Shown here: piece by piece, positions 39,316-53,100 of the stretch
Layout: every line of letters begins with the position of its first letter
How positions within the stretch are numbered: position 1 is the first letter of the stretch
Assembly (NCBI GenBank): GCA_037013685.1
Contig: CM072894.1
Coordinates: 11,919,449 to 11,983,448 of the forward strand
From: Acridotheres tristis
Taxonomy: Eukaryota > Chordata > Aves > Passeriformes > Sturnidae
Direction of reading: 5' to 3'
DNA: 64,000 nucleotides
Program-made: the position numbers and the translations under genes
The notes under the pieces: model-generated
Told to the model about the DNA's origin: nothing
What the model saw: only the letters and a program-made list of their open reading frames with translations
The model's database searches: none

Positions 39316-42300
39316 ACACTTTCTGCACCACTTAAATTTAAAGCTTATTGATTGTGGCTGCTCTTAGCTATGCCAAGCATCTCCAGCTGTGCAAAGGCAT
39401 ACACACCTATTAGGAACCAGACTTATATGTATTTTGTGTGCTGGCCCCTGTCAGAGTGAGCAGCTAGTCCCCATCAGCACTATCCCTGCTTTCTGTGTGA
39501 GCCCACATACGTGCATATGTATTTATATGTGTGTATACACACAGGTACTTAGGAATATGGAAGTTTTTATGTTCTCTTCTTATCTTTCTGGTGGTACCAC
39601 AATTCTTAAGAACATTCTCCTACCCCACCCCTACAGTTAAGCAATGTCAGAGAGGAGAGGAACAAAGCTCTTCTGAGTGTAATACAATATGGTGTTAAGA
39701 CAACTTGTGTGTCAAGCCAGATACTCCTGTGCCTTTGTAAACCTGTCACTTTGGTCCAAATTCACTGTAGAATTCAATATCTAAATATCTTTATTGGTAT
39801 TTGGAGTCTTTAGCCTCCCATTAACTTCTTAAACCAGGGATGATAGCATTCTACCAGACAAGGGTACCTGCATTAAAGAAATTATCAGATTCCAAAGGCA
39901 CAGAGGCTACAGACTGATTTCCCTGGTCTCACCTGCCTGCTAATCTGTTTACAACACCATGTCATTCTTGGTTCGTATTGCCTTCAATCAAGTTACATCC
40001 TGTTAAACACCAACTTCTCCTTAGTTGGCTGCCAAAGTGCTGAAGTGATAGCTTCAGTGGCAGCACCAGGTAGGTGAACTGTCAATACTGTAAATGAAAG
40101 CATGGCTTGCCATCGTTCTCCCCCTCCCTGCCGTGTCCTCTCTGCTGTGTTCTTTGTTGGAATTGTGTGATGCATCACTCAGGGGCTGTGTGTAATCTGG
40201 AAAGGACTGAGCATGTGCTTGTGAACTGGATGAGCTCTCTGTCTCAGTAGGGCTTACTTCTTGTCACACAAAGACACATCAATATCAGGGTGCATATGTA
40301 TTCAGTCTTGGCTGAGGCCATGCTGCTGTGATACTGATAAGTATTTTGTGATACCAGTGCACCTCTGCTCAATCATCTGGAAAGGAAGCAGTGCTAAGAA
40401 TTCTCTGTCAAAGGTGGCTGTGCAGATCAAACATTTTGAGAACAGGGCAGGTAATATTAAGAATTTTTTGTTTTGTTTGGTAGAAAGCAGATTTTTTTTG
40501 CTGTATCCTTGAATGTCTAGTGCCATAAAAGACAAAAAAGTACCATGGTTATGTAACACACTGTGTGTTAATACACTATGACCCACTTAAGAAAAAGAAA
40601 AGAAGGTATGTATGGAAGAGATTATATGTGATATATCTTTGGAATTGCTTAAGGGCATCAGTTCAAACTCCAGCCTCTTCCTTTGTTGAATAATTATAAA
40701 GGTGCAGGTGTTAAAGTTTGTGGTCCATATGTATTTAAGAAAGATGACCTTAGGGTATTTAGGTAGCAGTTATCCAATCTGATGTTTATGGAAAGACAGA
40801 TCATTTCCAAAGAGAGGAAGATGTTAAGTTCTAGTGTAGCTGAGCAAATAGATTTTTATGAATCACTCTTCAGGGCTGAATGCAGAAAGAAATTTATTTT
40901 CCTAAGAAGTCATCTCTAGCCTGGTATCTGAGCTAAAGACCACTAAAGCTACTAGGAAGGTATTCAACTTAAATAGCACTTAAACTGCAACCTCCATTCT
41001 CAGTCCTGAGTATGAATATATTTTGATTCATACAAAACTTTTTGTATTTTGCCATCCAACAAAAAAAGATTTTAAAAAAACAACAACAAAAAAACCCAAC
41101 GAAAGTGCTAAAAGACAGCCAATATAATTTTAATACTTCTGCTGGCACCGATTCTTTTTGCACTGTAAGTAGCAAGCTCCTACTGTGGTTCTGCTCTTCC
41201 ACATGGTTCTGATTTTAATAACAGGAGGAGATATATAGAGAACATAACATTTTCTGAAGGAGACCAGTCCATGCCTCAGCATTACAAATGTAGCAAATTA
41301 ACAGCCTTCTCCAAGAACTGCTCCCTTGTGTGATGGCAGCCCAAAGTGCTTTATTTCCTACAAAACCATAGTTTATGAGCAATGTGCTGGTCAGATGTTA
41401 CATGTACATTCAGTTCAGCATGGCAGTAGCAATGGAGACATTTTCCAACCTTTACACAGACTTTTTCTTTCCATTTATTTTAAAAAACTATCAATTCATC
41501 TCAAGTACTTATTTTTTCCTCATCTAACTGTCCCCAGCCCCCTCCACACCCATTAAGCTGTGTGAAGTCTTTCCAGCAAGACCTAAAAGCATGTGATATC
41601 CTCTTGGATTCATGTTTCATGTGGAATCTCAAGCTGAGAGGCCTCAGGATAGAGCCCTTACTGACAGGGGGATGGCAAGGCACTCAGGATTGTGTAGGCG
41701 TGCAGAACTGAGGAACCAGGCCTGCTCAATATGTTTTTAATGAAACTAATAAATACAGCCATTGAATGAATAGAGCTGATTGACATGGGGAGTTCCAGGT
41801 TCTCCCCTTCCATCTGCAGCCTGTTCAGTAGCAGAATAGAATAAAGAAGTTTAAAAGGAAACTGGGACATGTATTTTCAAAGAAATGTTATACAAAATTG
41901 AAGCAAAATCCTGGATTAAAAAAAAATGTTCTTTTGCTACAAAAAGTCTTGTAAGGTTATTTCCATGTTCTTTCCACAGAAAAGAATCAAACCCTCTCTC
42001 ATAGTTTCCAGTGAGCCAATGCACGGTTCAGTAATGGAATAGCTGAAAAAAATTCAAAGTATAAATTGTTTTTCATTATAATTTTTCTGACAGGGAAAAA
42101 ATTGCTAGGAAAAATCAGCTGTCCCATTGTTAAATAAAAAAAAAAATAATAAAAAAAAAGTGAGTTTTTGAGCTTTGAAATGTCTTGATGATAAAGAAGG
42201 ACATTTCCAAGGGAAAATGCAGCCCTTCTCTGATTATGGAGAAGGGTTTATGGCCACACAGCTCTGATCTCATTGCAGCATGCAGCATCAGGCAGGGAAT

Positions 42301-45300
42301 TGTCTGCACTGGGTAGGATGTGGGTATCAAGTCTTTGGGTAAAAGAGCCCCTCCATTTCCACATATCTTCCCTCCATTAGCATCTTAACTCTGTATCTAG
42401 TTCTAAAAGGTGGGAACAGGGAAGATGGATGACACTGAGGATAACTAAACTGAAATCACAGTGGTATATTCTGAAGCAGGGAGCTAAGCAGAGGAGTTGT
42501 TTAAAAATAGATAGATGGCCAAAAATAAGGAATATCAATGTCTGCATACCACAAGCTTAAAAATAATAACAGGTGAAGGCAGAATGAATGACCATGGAAG
42601 GAGAACTTGATGTAATCGGTGTTTGTGAAGAATGAGGGAGTGTTAAAATACAAGGGAATATTGTAACACTATAATCTCTGGAGTGAGGACACCTTAGGTC
42701 ATGGAGTGAAGGGTAGGAAGAAGAGTCTGCAGCTGCCAGACCCCTCTATATAGATAAGATTTTAGTAGATGGAGAAAACCAGATAGTAAAATATTTATCT
42801 ATTAATGGCTGACAAGAAGCAACTGAAGTTAGGCATAAAAAAAAGGGACCACAGCATTACTGAACAACCTCCTCTGTGTAAAAAGCATGCCAAAGAGTAG
42901 CTTGCAAATATTCAAACTCATAAAGGAAGAATTTTCTGATAAAAAGTACAAAATCAAATGGAGAAGTTAGTGAACAAGCTATAGTACTGCAAATAAGAAT
43001 ATTCAGACCCTTAGGCGGAACAAGGAAGTTTTTTCTGAGTGGTCACAAATAACATATAAATACAGTAAGTTTTAAACTCTAGATTATCTAATGATGGCTT
43101 CTCTACCTTCCCATGACATACCCTAACTTTACACTGAAATGTTTTCTAAGATATTCTTCTTTCTGCTAGTCCTCTTTTTATCTTCCTCACACAAAACTAT
43201 TATGACAATAATCCAGCTGTTTTCTTGCTGCTGTGGATATCTGCAGAAGACTCCCACACTGCTCTATGGATGATTGACCAGAATGACTCAAAACATCCTT
43301 GAGATGCTTAATCTTACACCTTGCACATGCTTAAATGAAGGAATTAAATTTGGGAGGTGTAGAAGGCTACTCCACAAAGTTTAAGGTTAAATATTGGAAC
43401 AGTTCTCTGTAGGTACAGATGTCCAAATGTCATGTAAAAGTTAAAAAAAAAAAAAAAGAAGAAGAAGAAGAAAAAAAAGGTAATCCAAACCCCCACCCTG
43501 TTTATTCATAGTCACAATAGAGATTATTTGTATTTGAAAAATTATGTGACCAGGGCCTGATGGACAATGGCTAACATTCTTGTTCCATAACTACGTTAGT
43601 CTTACTGGCTCTCCACTGAATCTCACAAATATCCAAATTAAACTACAGTAGTTCAGAACAGATTTTCTATAACTCTCACTTCTCATTCTGGATCCTAAAT
43701 AAATAGGTGTGTGGTGTGCATCACACGAAGTGGATAGCAAAGCTGAGCTCTGACCAGTTGATGAGAAAAGTATATTTCAGGGTCAAACTCACTGGTGTCA
43801 ATGGAAGATTTGACTTAACTGTGAAAGTGGATCAGAGTCCACTCTGTTGTGAGTCCTTGTGCTATTGACTCTTCCAAGATGATGAAGTTTTTGTTAAAGT
43901 GCAGGGAAAGGAGTAAGGAAGAAAAGAATAGTAGTAGCTCAAAAAACCCACTTGATTAATTAACCCTCCTTCCCCAGTTCTTACTTCTTCTCTTTGTTCT
44001 AGTGAACCATCTATTTAATCAGAGAGTGTTCATCAGATGAGTGGTTTTTGCATACATAGGCACTTAGTTCATTGCTTGTCAGAAATTTGGCTATCAGATC
44101 TTGATAGTCTTTGAGATTTATTCCTCCTATGGACAAACAAACTGGAAACTGTGATAAAATGGGTCTTCATGAGTAACCCTTATGAAAACATGAGATTATC
44201 TTTAAGGAAGTGACTAGATTCCTTTCAAGTATTGCAAGTGAAATACACTCAAACTGAATCCTCCAGTTCATGAATTACATTTCTAGAATTTTGTTCCTTG
44301 GAACTCAGATCCAAAAACCAGAACTTCAGCCAATGCTAGGGCTGGATCACATTTTTGTGAAGATCAGAATAATTTCGTTGCCTTTACAGGCAACACATGC
44401 AGGCTTTAAATGCCTGATTAAAATATGAGAGTTTTCTATTCAAATATTTTTTAAATATTAGCAATATTTTACATATTTGCAACATATGGCAGCATTTTTT
44501 GTCATGATCACAAACGTTTAAAATTAGATGGGTATTCAAAAGAGGTCCCAGAGACTTGGGAAGGATAAAGTTTTGCATGGCAGTTTTATTTCTTCTTTTC
44601 TTTTGTTTTACTTGCAATTTATGCAGCTTCTTGATGTTGATTTGTGGTTTCCGGAAAGTTATGTAATTAATTTATAGAAGATAATTAATTAAAAAGCAGG
44701 GTTCGGTCTTATGTGTACTTAGTCCTCAGGCCTCCAGAGAATTTTTAATGTTCCAGAAATACAAATTCCTGTAAAAAAGTTAGGAATATGCTGCTATTTT
44801 TATAACTTATTCCCCCACTATATAATTTAAATAATTGTCTCCTTGCTCACCCACCATGTTTAGGAAAGAAAAGAACTTTGCACAATTGCGTTACATATGA
44901 CAAAGAAAAGAGGAAATGTTAATTAAAAAAAAAAAGAAAAAGACAAAGGAAAAGAATGCACAGCCATGCAACTATGGAACTGCAGAAGAGAAGATGTAAT
45001 CTGCAGTTCCAGAAAAACTTCCTGTTACTAAAAAGGTGATTAATTGTGCTTGAAGATAAGCACACACTTATATGCCTTGCAAAGTTGGGTTATAGGAGGA
45101 AATTGTGTGCTGAGTAAAACATCCTGATCTTATTTCTTGAAATGTCTTCTTGTTTTTGAGATCCTCTGTTCTGTCTGATGGGAGAATTGATAATCACAGG
45201 GCAAAATCAATCTAGGCTCTGGAACAACTGATTACCAGCAGGTCAGCTGAAGCATATCCTGCACTGAGGACTAATTGATGGAGTTTTCCAGTTGCTAAGG

Positions 45301-48300
45301 GAGCTGCTGGAGAATTCTGAAACCCAGCATGTGTATTTCAGACTATACTAGTACTGAGACAGAAATTGGGAACAGATCCTCATTCTTTATGTCCATCCAC
45401 ACTTGCAAATGTCGGGGTGCTAGAAAAAATATTTATGCATAGATTCTTGTTTACATTCTGGTACCTTTGTGTAGCTGGGTAGAAGAGCCTTTATGTAGAA
45501 TTAAGGGGGGGAAATGGCACTGAATTATAAAGTGGTATAAATAGCATTTCTGTAAATGTGAATCTGACCTCAAGTATTAGGAGCTCCAGAGTGAAAGAAT
45601 AGCATTGTTAAAAGATAACAGGGCAGAGAGGCTTAAATTCAGATGCCTAATTGCTTTGCAGACATGAAGCATGGAAAAATACAAGGGAAAAACTTGTTAG
45701 GAAGGGTAAGACAGTCTGATACATAAAGACATTTACCTATAGGTAAATCAGTAACTCTCCTGTAATCAACACATTGGTGTAAATTGATCCTGGAGCAAGA
45801 TAGGACTCTGAGATAAAACTTCCCAAATAACTTCCCGTAATATTGGAAGGATTGTCAGCTGCACCACTGCAGCACAAGAGGATAAAAGGAGAATGCTTGG
45901 GAACTAATTAACAAGTTACCAGCTGAGTGGGTCTCATTATTTTGAAATGTAAATACTTTTGTTGATTAAATCTGGATCATTAGCTCTGGTCTTTGATAGA
46001 GGAAGTTTCATCAGAAGTGAAAAACGAGGAAGCAAGGAACTTTGGGGTGTTACTGAAATATCTGATCCTTTGGGAAATGTCCCAAGAATGTACAGAGAGC
46101 TGAACACACAGGCTTTAATATTTGAGCTATCCTGTGTAACTGGAGCTGTGAGAGGCTCTTGCTTTCTTCAGACTATGCACAAATCAAAACATGACTTACA
46201 GTGAGCAGCAGTTACCAAACAGCTTAATGACAAATTCCTGTTTAGCAGGATATCAATAATGTTTCATATAAATGTAAGCTCTAGCATAGAGCACACAAAA
46301 GTTTTTCGTCAGCTCCTTACCATAGATTTTTGTCTACTTCAGCTGCTTGAAGTTCTGGTTCATGAAACCAAATTTCTTCACGTGTAAAAAGACATATCCT
46401 GGATTTAAACACCTTCCCAACTGACTTTCATAAGATTATTCATTAATTTAAACACCTACTGAAAGGCACTTTTTTCTATACAAGGTCAAACTGTATCCTG
46501 ATTATAGAGCAGGGTAGAGGAAAAACATTGAAGTGAGCAAAACAACCATGGGTAACAAAGCTGTCCTTTCAAAACTTCTGGTGCTGTGGATTTCTAGATG
46601 TGAGATATATGTTCAGCTTCCAAACAGCATATTCTTGACCTATGTCAGGGAGCCAAGACCATAGTATTTTGATTTTGCAATCCACTTTTCTTCTGTCTTC
46701 TATCCAAGCACAGCAGGAGACTCCCCAGGCATTTTATTACCAGAAGTCATAGTGAACTTCAGTCTACACTGGGAGACTGTTATATGAAGTACAGTTACCT
46801 ATCTATTGAAGGACCAATGGGATGAACTGAAGTATTATTGCACAGCTCTACAGCTCTGTAACCTTTTCAAATTACCATACTCTGGATACTGCAACTTCAT
46901 GCAAATAGTGAGCAGTGTTTTTCATAGTTTGTGGTGAATGCTTTGGGTAAGCTGACCAAACTTGCAATTATGGGTTTATCTCCAGCTCCACTATCACTAA
47001 TTATTGCTCAGGTTCTGGATTTATCACAACTAGCAGTTGTTTTCACTGCAAAGTAAAATTCAATGAAAATAGCTCAGAGTAGGCACACAAGATGATTTTC
47101 ATCTGTGAGTTAGTTAACACATGTCTAGTAAAGTATTATCCAAAATGACTTATACCCTCTCGAATGATAGCTCTAGAAAAAAAAGCAAATATTGACACTT
47201 CAATAATGCTTGCCCAGCAATCAGTGAGTGGTATATACATCATTCAGGACATCTTTGTTGCAGGTATCTATCAGGAAAATAGAGAACTGAGTCCTCCAAT
47301 TAGGAGTATATAATAAATACTCCTGACATAAAAGATGTCCACTATGTGAATACTTCTTAAGTTATGCATTTATCCTATTCTCAGTCAGTGCTACCCCTAC
47401 TCCTGTTGACTATCTCCTAGTATCCATACTTTCCACTGTAATGTTATCTCCCACATGTGAAAATAGGTGTTTGTCACCCTAGGTCCACAAAGCATCTGCT
47501 GGTTCTGCCTCCAAAAATGATCAGTAACAACGTTATCACAGGACATAGTCCTGCATCTGGGGAGATATTGAAAATATGCTGCCATGGAATGTTTCCTCCT
47601 ATTCCTTTTAATTGCATGGTGTCCTGATAAAGACTTCATATACTTTAATTACATTACATCCATCTTCTTCCTGAGAATACTTGTTTCCTTCTCTCTGCTT
47701 GACCGATAGTAAGATTTGTCTTCCTGTGTACCAAAATGTTGAGATTCGAAAATAAAGGGCTGGAGCTCTGAGTAAATTCTCCTTCTGCTGGGGAGGCAAG
47801 GGAGTGAACAGGACTCTTCAGACACCGAGGGCTGGGCTTCCAGCTCTTTTGTGTCACTGGAGCACTCAAAGCAGTTACAGATCAGGGCTATGAACCCCTC
47901 GTGTCCCCTCATGAATGAAATCTGGTTCCAGTTCTTTGTGTCTGCAGTGCATGGCGTTTAGAACCTCTTACAGGAGAGACTCAGCAACCACTCTAAGCAA
48001 CTCCATCAAGGACAGATTGTTAGTCTATTTCCTGTATGCCATTTTCTGATTCTATTAGCATCCATAAATGTCTCAATATCCAGCATTTTTCCATTACGAC
48101 CTTTTTAATTTTTCACTGCTTCTCCCAGGACAGGTACTTGCTGTGGAAAGAGGAATCTGACTGGCTTTTCTTTTTTTTTAAGATTGTAACCTTTTCCTTT
48201 CCTTCTTTTCTGATAGCTTCATTATTGTTTTTGGTTACACAAAGGGTATTTACAGTATAATGAGGTTCAATGGTGTTGAAAGCTAAAGTTCATTAGCCTC

Positions 48301-49900
48301 CCATTTAAGACTAATAGAGCAGAGAGGCTGTAGTGAAGCATTGTGTTTGTCATTTGCACAATGTTTCTGAAAAGCAAACGGCACAGATTCTCCGGACATT
48401 GACTGACTTCCTTTCTATCCTTTGAGCTCATCCTCATTGGCAACAGCGTCCAGTATTGCAGAATGGAGATTGATGGAACCATTCGGCACAGTATCAGCAA
48501 GTGCATGTCACCTCTGCTCTGACCATCGCACAGTTACCGGGAGAGAATGAGTCAGAGAGGATTTGTACAAAAGATGTCGGTACCATAGTGACCATGCAGT
48601 TGCTAAGGATGTGATTAGCACTCCGATTGCAGGAACGGGAGAGTTAATTGCTGTGTCCTCATTCCATTTCTCTAGGGGAATACCTGTTTGCCAGTTCTAC
48701 AAGACAAAAAACCCTCTACCTCTTGATTTTACAGCATCTGAAACCAGCACCTGGTTGACTCTGAATATCTTCATTATGAAACTGGAATATATAAATGTTA
48801 TCCTCTAAGTGCAGCACATGCAATGCTAACAATTGCCCTTTTACTCCGTTTTTATTTGCTGTATTTCCTCTTCTCATGCACAACATTCACTTACACTCAT
48901 TCCGTTCTGGAAGTTCAATAACTTTTTTTCCTGTATGTCTGAAATGCAGCTATTAAGCTGAAGAAGGCTCAGGGAAATTAACTAAAATGTCTAGTGGGAA
49001 GAAAAATGGTACTGGAAGGAAGGAATAAAAAAAAAAAGCTCAGTGTAATAGAGATTGATCACTCAATCTGTCCATGCTCTCAAATAAAACCGAGTCAATT
49101 TAACACGTTAGGTTACAGTTAAGAAGCTGAGTTGTTTATGTGGATAAAATATAGTTTCAGATTATCATGGGGAGCCATTTATTTATTTTTGCATATGTGA
49201 GTCATTTAGACAGTCCCTTTATGTGAGTGAAAATATGTTTATTTTCCCACTCCCTGCTGGTGTGTGTTCTATTAATAACACACTAGTTGCAATAGCTGGA
49301 TACTAGAAAATATTTGGTGTTGAGTTTGTTTTTCACGTTTCTTTTTCTCTTATTTTTTTCCCTTCAGGCTGCTATTTTTCTAAACCAGTTCAAAAGCCTC
49401 CAGGCACCTTTTCATACAAGTTTTCCTCCATTTTTAAAACAGGGCTTAACCCTGCAATGACAATTCACAAGGAAGCAATAGCCTGTGGAAAGTCTGAAGT
49501 ATTTTTTAATCCTTTCAAAGAAGGTGGAAGTGAACTGTATTTCCCCAGCTTCCCAAAACAAAGCATTGAGCACTCAGAAGTGGCCCCACTTCCAACTGCT
49601 TCTATTTGATTAAAATAAAGGGAAACCAAAGTAGAAGCTCTCAAAAGACATGCTAAGATGAATTTAAAAAGAAATGGTGTTGTGATATACACATGTGCCT
49701 GTTTACCACCAGCTACAACTGCCAACCACCTCCCTCACTCTCACTGAGGACATTCCTGGTAGCTGTTGCCCCTTTCCTCATGGCAAACGTAATGGAACAC
49801 TGATATTTTTTTCCCCTTTTTATGGTCCCCATAACCTCTTGGAGCTGTTTTTCTCTCCTCTGCCCTTCCTATAGCTGTGTTTGGATTGTAGTAAATTATG
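39316..49900. other. Intergenic desert between KLF7 and CPO, left half
   Basis: AT-rich with only low-complexity spots: A/CA-rich 41062-41100, A-rich 42136-42160, A then GAA-rich 43441-43480, and a palindromic TTAATTAATT cluster at 44662-44695. A 44-nt segment at 45662-45705 sits between a good acceptor (ctaattgctttgcag) and donor (AAGG|gtaaga) but has no recognised product. Open frames at 47649-47912 (- strand) and elsewhere lack supporting evidence. Confidence 0.45.
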
Positions 49901-49924
49901 GACACTCCAAGAAGGGATCTGGTG

Positions 49925-50165
49925 CCATGTCATGCTTGGCACTGTACAGACAGACTACAGTGAGGATACTGAAGAACTTATCGTCTAAAGAAGTGAGGCA
50001 CAACAGGTTTACAAAGGAAATCAGTGAAGAGAATTGATGTGAAGTGTTCTCAGCGGAGCTGAGCAGTTCCCAGCTGAGGGAGGTGACAGAGGAGAGCTCA
50101 AAGTCCAGGAGCTGGAGCCAGAAGACCTGACCTTCAAATCTGGCTCAGCTGTTCTTGTTTATGTT
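49925..50165 (+). mobile_element. Possible ancient interspersed-repeat relics (L3/CR1-like and MIR-like)
   Basis: The text cttggcactgtacagacaga, then gaagaacttatcgtctaaag and gtgaggcacaaca, resembles old amniote L3/CR1-like relics (GGCGCTGTACAAAC, GAGCTTACAATCTAAA). The text ctggagccagaagacctgac, ttcaaatctggctcagctgt resembles a MIR core (CTGGAGCCAGACTGCCTGGGTTCAAATC). Both are weak, from memory of consensus patterns. Confidence 0.3.
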
Positions 50166-53100
50166 AAAATGAGGGGGGAATTAAAACAACCATACTTGAG
50201 AAATATTCCCTCCCTATGATGGGGACAAGGGGATTGTACTGTCAGTTCTAGGCAGTTATCTGTGGGCTCCTGAAGTCACATTGTGCTATTCCCGATGCCT
50301 GTAGTAAAGCAGGATGGCAATGAAAATAAAATCTGCTTCACACCCTCAGCTAACATGACCCAGTTAGCCTGCAGCAGACATCAATCAGGATGTTTGCCTC
50401 TGCCTGTGACTGAGCAACAAACCTGCTCTGGTGTCCCTGGCTTGGCTCTTGCTTTGCCCCCCATATGTCTCCCATTTGCAATGTGTCACTCTCCTTGTAC
50501 TGCATACTGTCTAGGTTGCAAGGTATGTGCTATCTATGGGGAAGAGGAACTGTCTTTGTTTTAAATGTCACTATACCTTTTATAGCATGGCCCTGACCTC
50601 TTGGTATTGGTCTTAAAAGCTATAGAAATTAATACATAAATTTTCCCAACTTAACAGTAAAGGGGGGGTGGGCTGGTCATGACCCTGTGTCTTCAACCAG
50701 AGGATGTCACTCCATGATAGAACACATATTTTGAATGTAACCTCATCTGCTTTCTTCTTTTGGGAAAGTGCTTTTGTCTCTTTGTTCTTTCTTGATCATA
50801 TATTTTGGTTCACATACAACCCATCTATGTCCTTGCCCCTGCCAATGGGAGGACAGTCATTTTGAAAGGGCATTAAGAATCTTATCATTTTGTCCATGCT
50901 TCAGATTGATCATTGTAAGTGCCAGCTCTTCCAAAGATATGACTGGATCCTAAGCAAATGTTATATAAAGGAGAAGAGCTACACTGGCTTAGGCAAACAG
51001 ATAGGAAGGCATGAAAAAGCTTCCTGGAGAGGGACTCTGAAAAGACAAGTCACAGGGAGCTACAGATAGGAAGAATGCATTGGAAAAGAAAGCAGGAAAT
51101 TAAGAACCTGCTGTATTGGTGTCAGCCCTACTTTCCTGAAGTCCAAGGGAGATGTGTCAACATCTACAAATAAGAGTGAGATCAAGACATAAGAACTTAT
51201 CCCCTCATTGCCTGCTGCTTGCATTGGATATGCTGATATTATCTGCTTTCTCAGCCACTTCATTCAGCTAAGGAAATAATCATGGTAAAATATGTCATTT
51301 CCCTTCCCCAGGAACAAGTTCACAACATCTGAATGTTTTTGATCTAGGACATAATTTTCCTCTGGTGTTACTAGGAAAATCAGTGGTATAACCTTATGAG
51401 TCATCTTGTACAGCAGAAGTTTTTGAACGTGTTCTGCTTCCTAATGCTGCATAACTTTTAATAAGTCTTTTTCCAAAGTCCTCAGGCCCTAGGAAGCCAA
51501 TTTATAACACAATCCTTTTTTTAAATGCATGTGCCAGAAACCCACACTTTCAGCATGTCATGAACAGGAGCCTGACGTTAATTCCTTGAACCTAAAATTA
51601 GAACTGAAATTTTCAAGAGATTTGAAATCAGAAGAGCTTTAACCCATTATCAAGATATTATGTATTTGGTCCTTTTAAAAAATGAGAAAATAACAAAAGA
51701 CAGGGCTTGTAATGCAGGATTCATTTTCTTCCATGCCTGAAGTGTTGTACAGCATTTTACACTGGTTTCTCTTTAGAGTGATAGTCATGACTCTAAGCAT
51801 TAGTAGAGTGGACCTGAATCCAAGAATTTTCAGCATCTCTTGTTGACCAGAGCTCTTGGCTACAATTTCACCTTCTATAAAGTGAGAGGTGGAAAGAAAT
51901 AATAAAAAATATAAGGGGAAGAGGGGAAATCATGATGACCAGTCTTAGGAAGCAGGTTGAGATCTCCTGATGAAAACATGGCAGGAAAGTTATTGTGGGG
52001 CTTCATAATCATATTGAATTAGAATGTGTACTAAACAACCTCCCAGGGAAAAGAATTTATTCTTATATTTACATAGGGAAGTAAGTATAATTATTATAGA
52101 ATTGCACAGTCCTACTGTACTGGCAGGAAAATAGCTGTTCTGTTTTATGACTCTGTCTTCCAATCAACCCTCTGCCACAGAAGCCATTGCCCAGTTGCAT
52201 GATTCAGCTGGAGAAACTTCTGTTACTGCTCCAAAGACATAAAAAGTAAATCTATACTACCTGGCTCTTGGAGAGCAAACTGTGTCTGTGCCTGAAAAAT
52301 TGCTTCCTTGGCAACTATTTATATTAATACAGCGTGTCCCTTCTGTGCAAGCAGATCCCAGGAGGAAAGAGCATTCAGCAGTCTGTAATTTGGAATAGCA
52401 GTGGCAGGACTGGGCCTTGCTGTTTTGTGGTTTTGTTGGTTCTTTCGGGTTTGTTTTTGTTTTGGTTTGTTTTTTTTCTTTTTATTTGGTTGGTTTGGTT
52501 TATTGTTTGTTTGGTGCTTTGTTTTGTTTTTTGATTTTGTTTTCTTTGTGGAGCTTTTTCATGACTAGCAGTCTCCTAAGCAACAAAATGGGTAGGAGGA
52601 AAAATAGCAACTAGGCTAATACAAAACTAAGGGAAATCCTCGCCTGAGTCATTGTAGGACAGGGAATTAGTAGTCCCTTGAGTCTTGTGACACTTATACA
52701 ACAGAAAAAGTTGTTCAAATTATCATCCTGTCATATGATGAAGATATGGGGTATATGTTTAACAGATCTTCCTTATTGTAGAGCAAAACTCCCTCCTTGC
52801 CTTGCCTTCTGTTTGCTTTTCAAAAAGCAGTAGTTTAACAATTGAAGAGTGAGACAGTCTTTTCAGCAGGAGATAAATTTGGAGAAACCGGATTTTATTC
52901 CCAGATTGCCTTGAAATTGGAAAAAAGCCCATCATTTCTACAGTCTTGCTCTTTCTTTCCAAACTAAAAATAGGAGTAGAATTTGACTCTTCAATCACTT
53001 CCATAAGGGCAGCTTCTGCATAGCTTATAGCTTCCTTATTTCTCACAGGCCTCATCTCAGATGCATGAAGGATATGGTTTCTTAGGGCTGATGCTTCCTT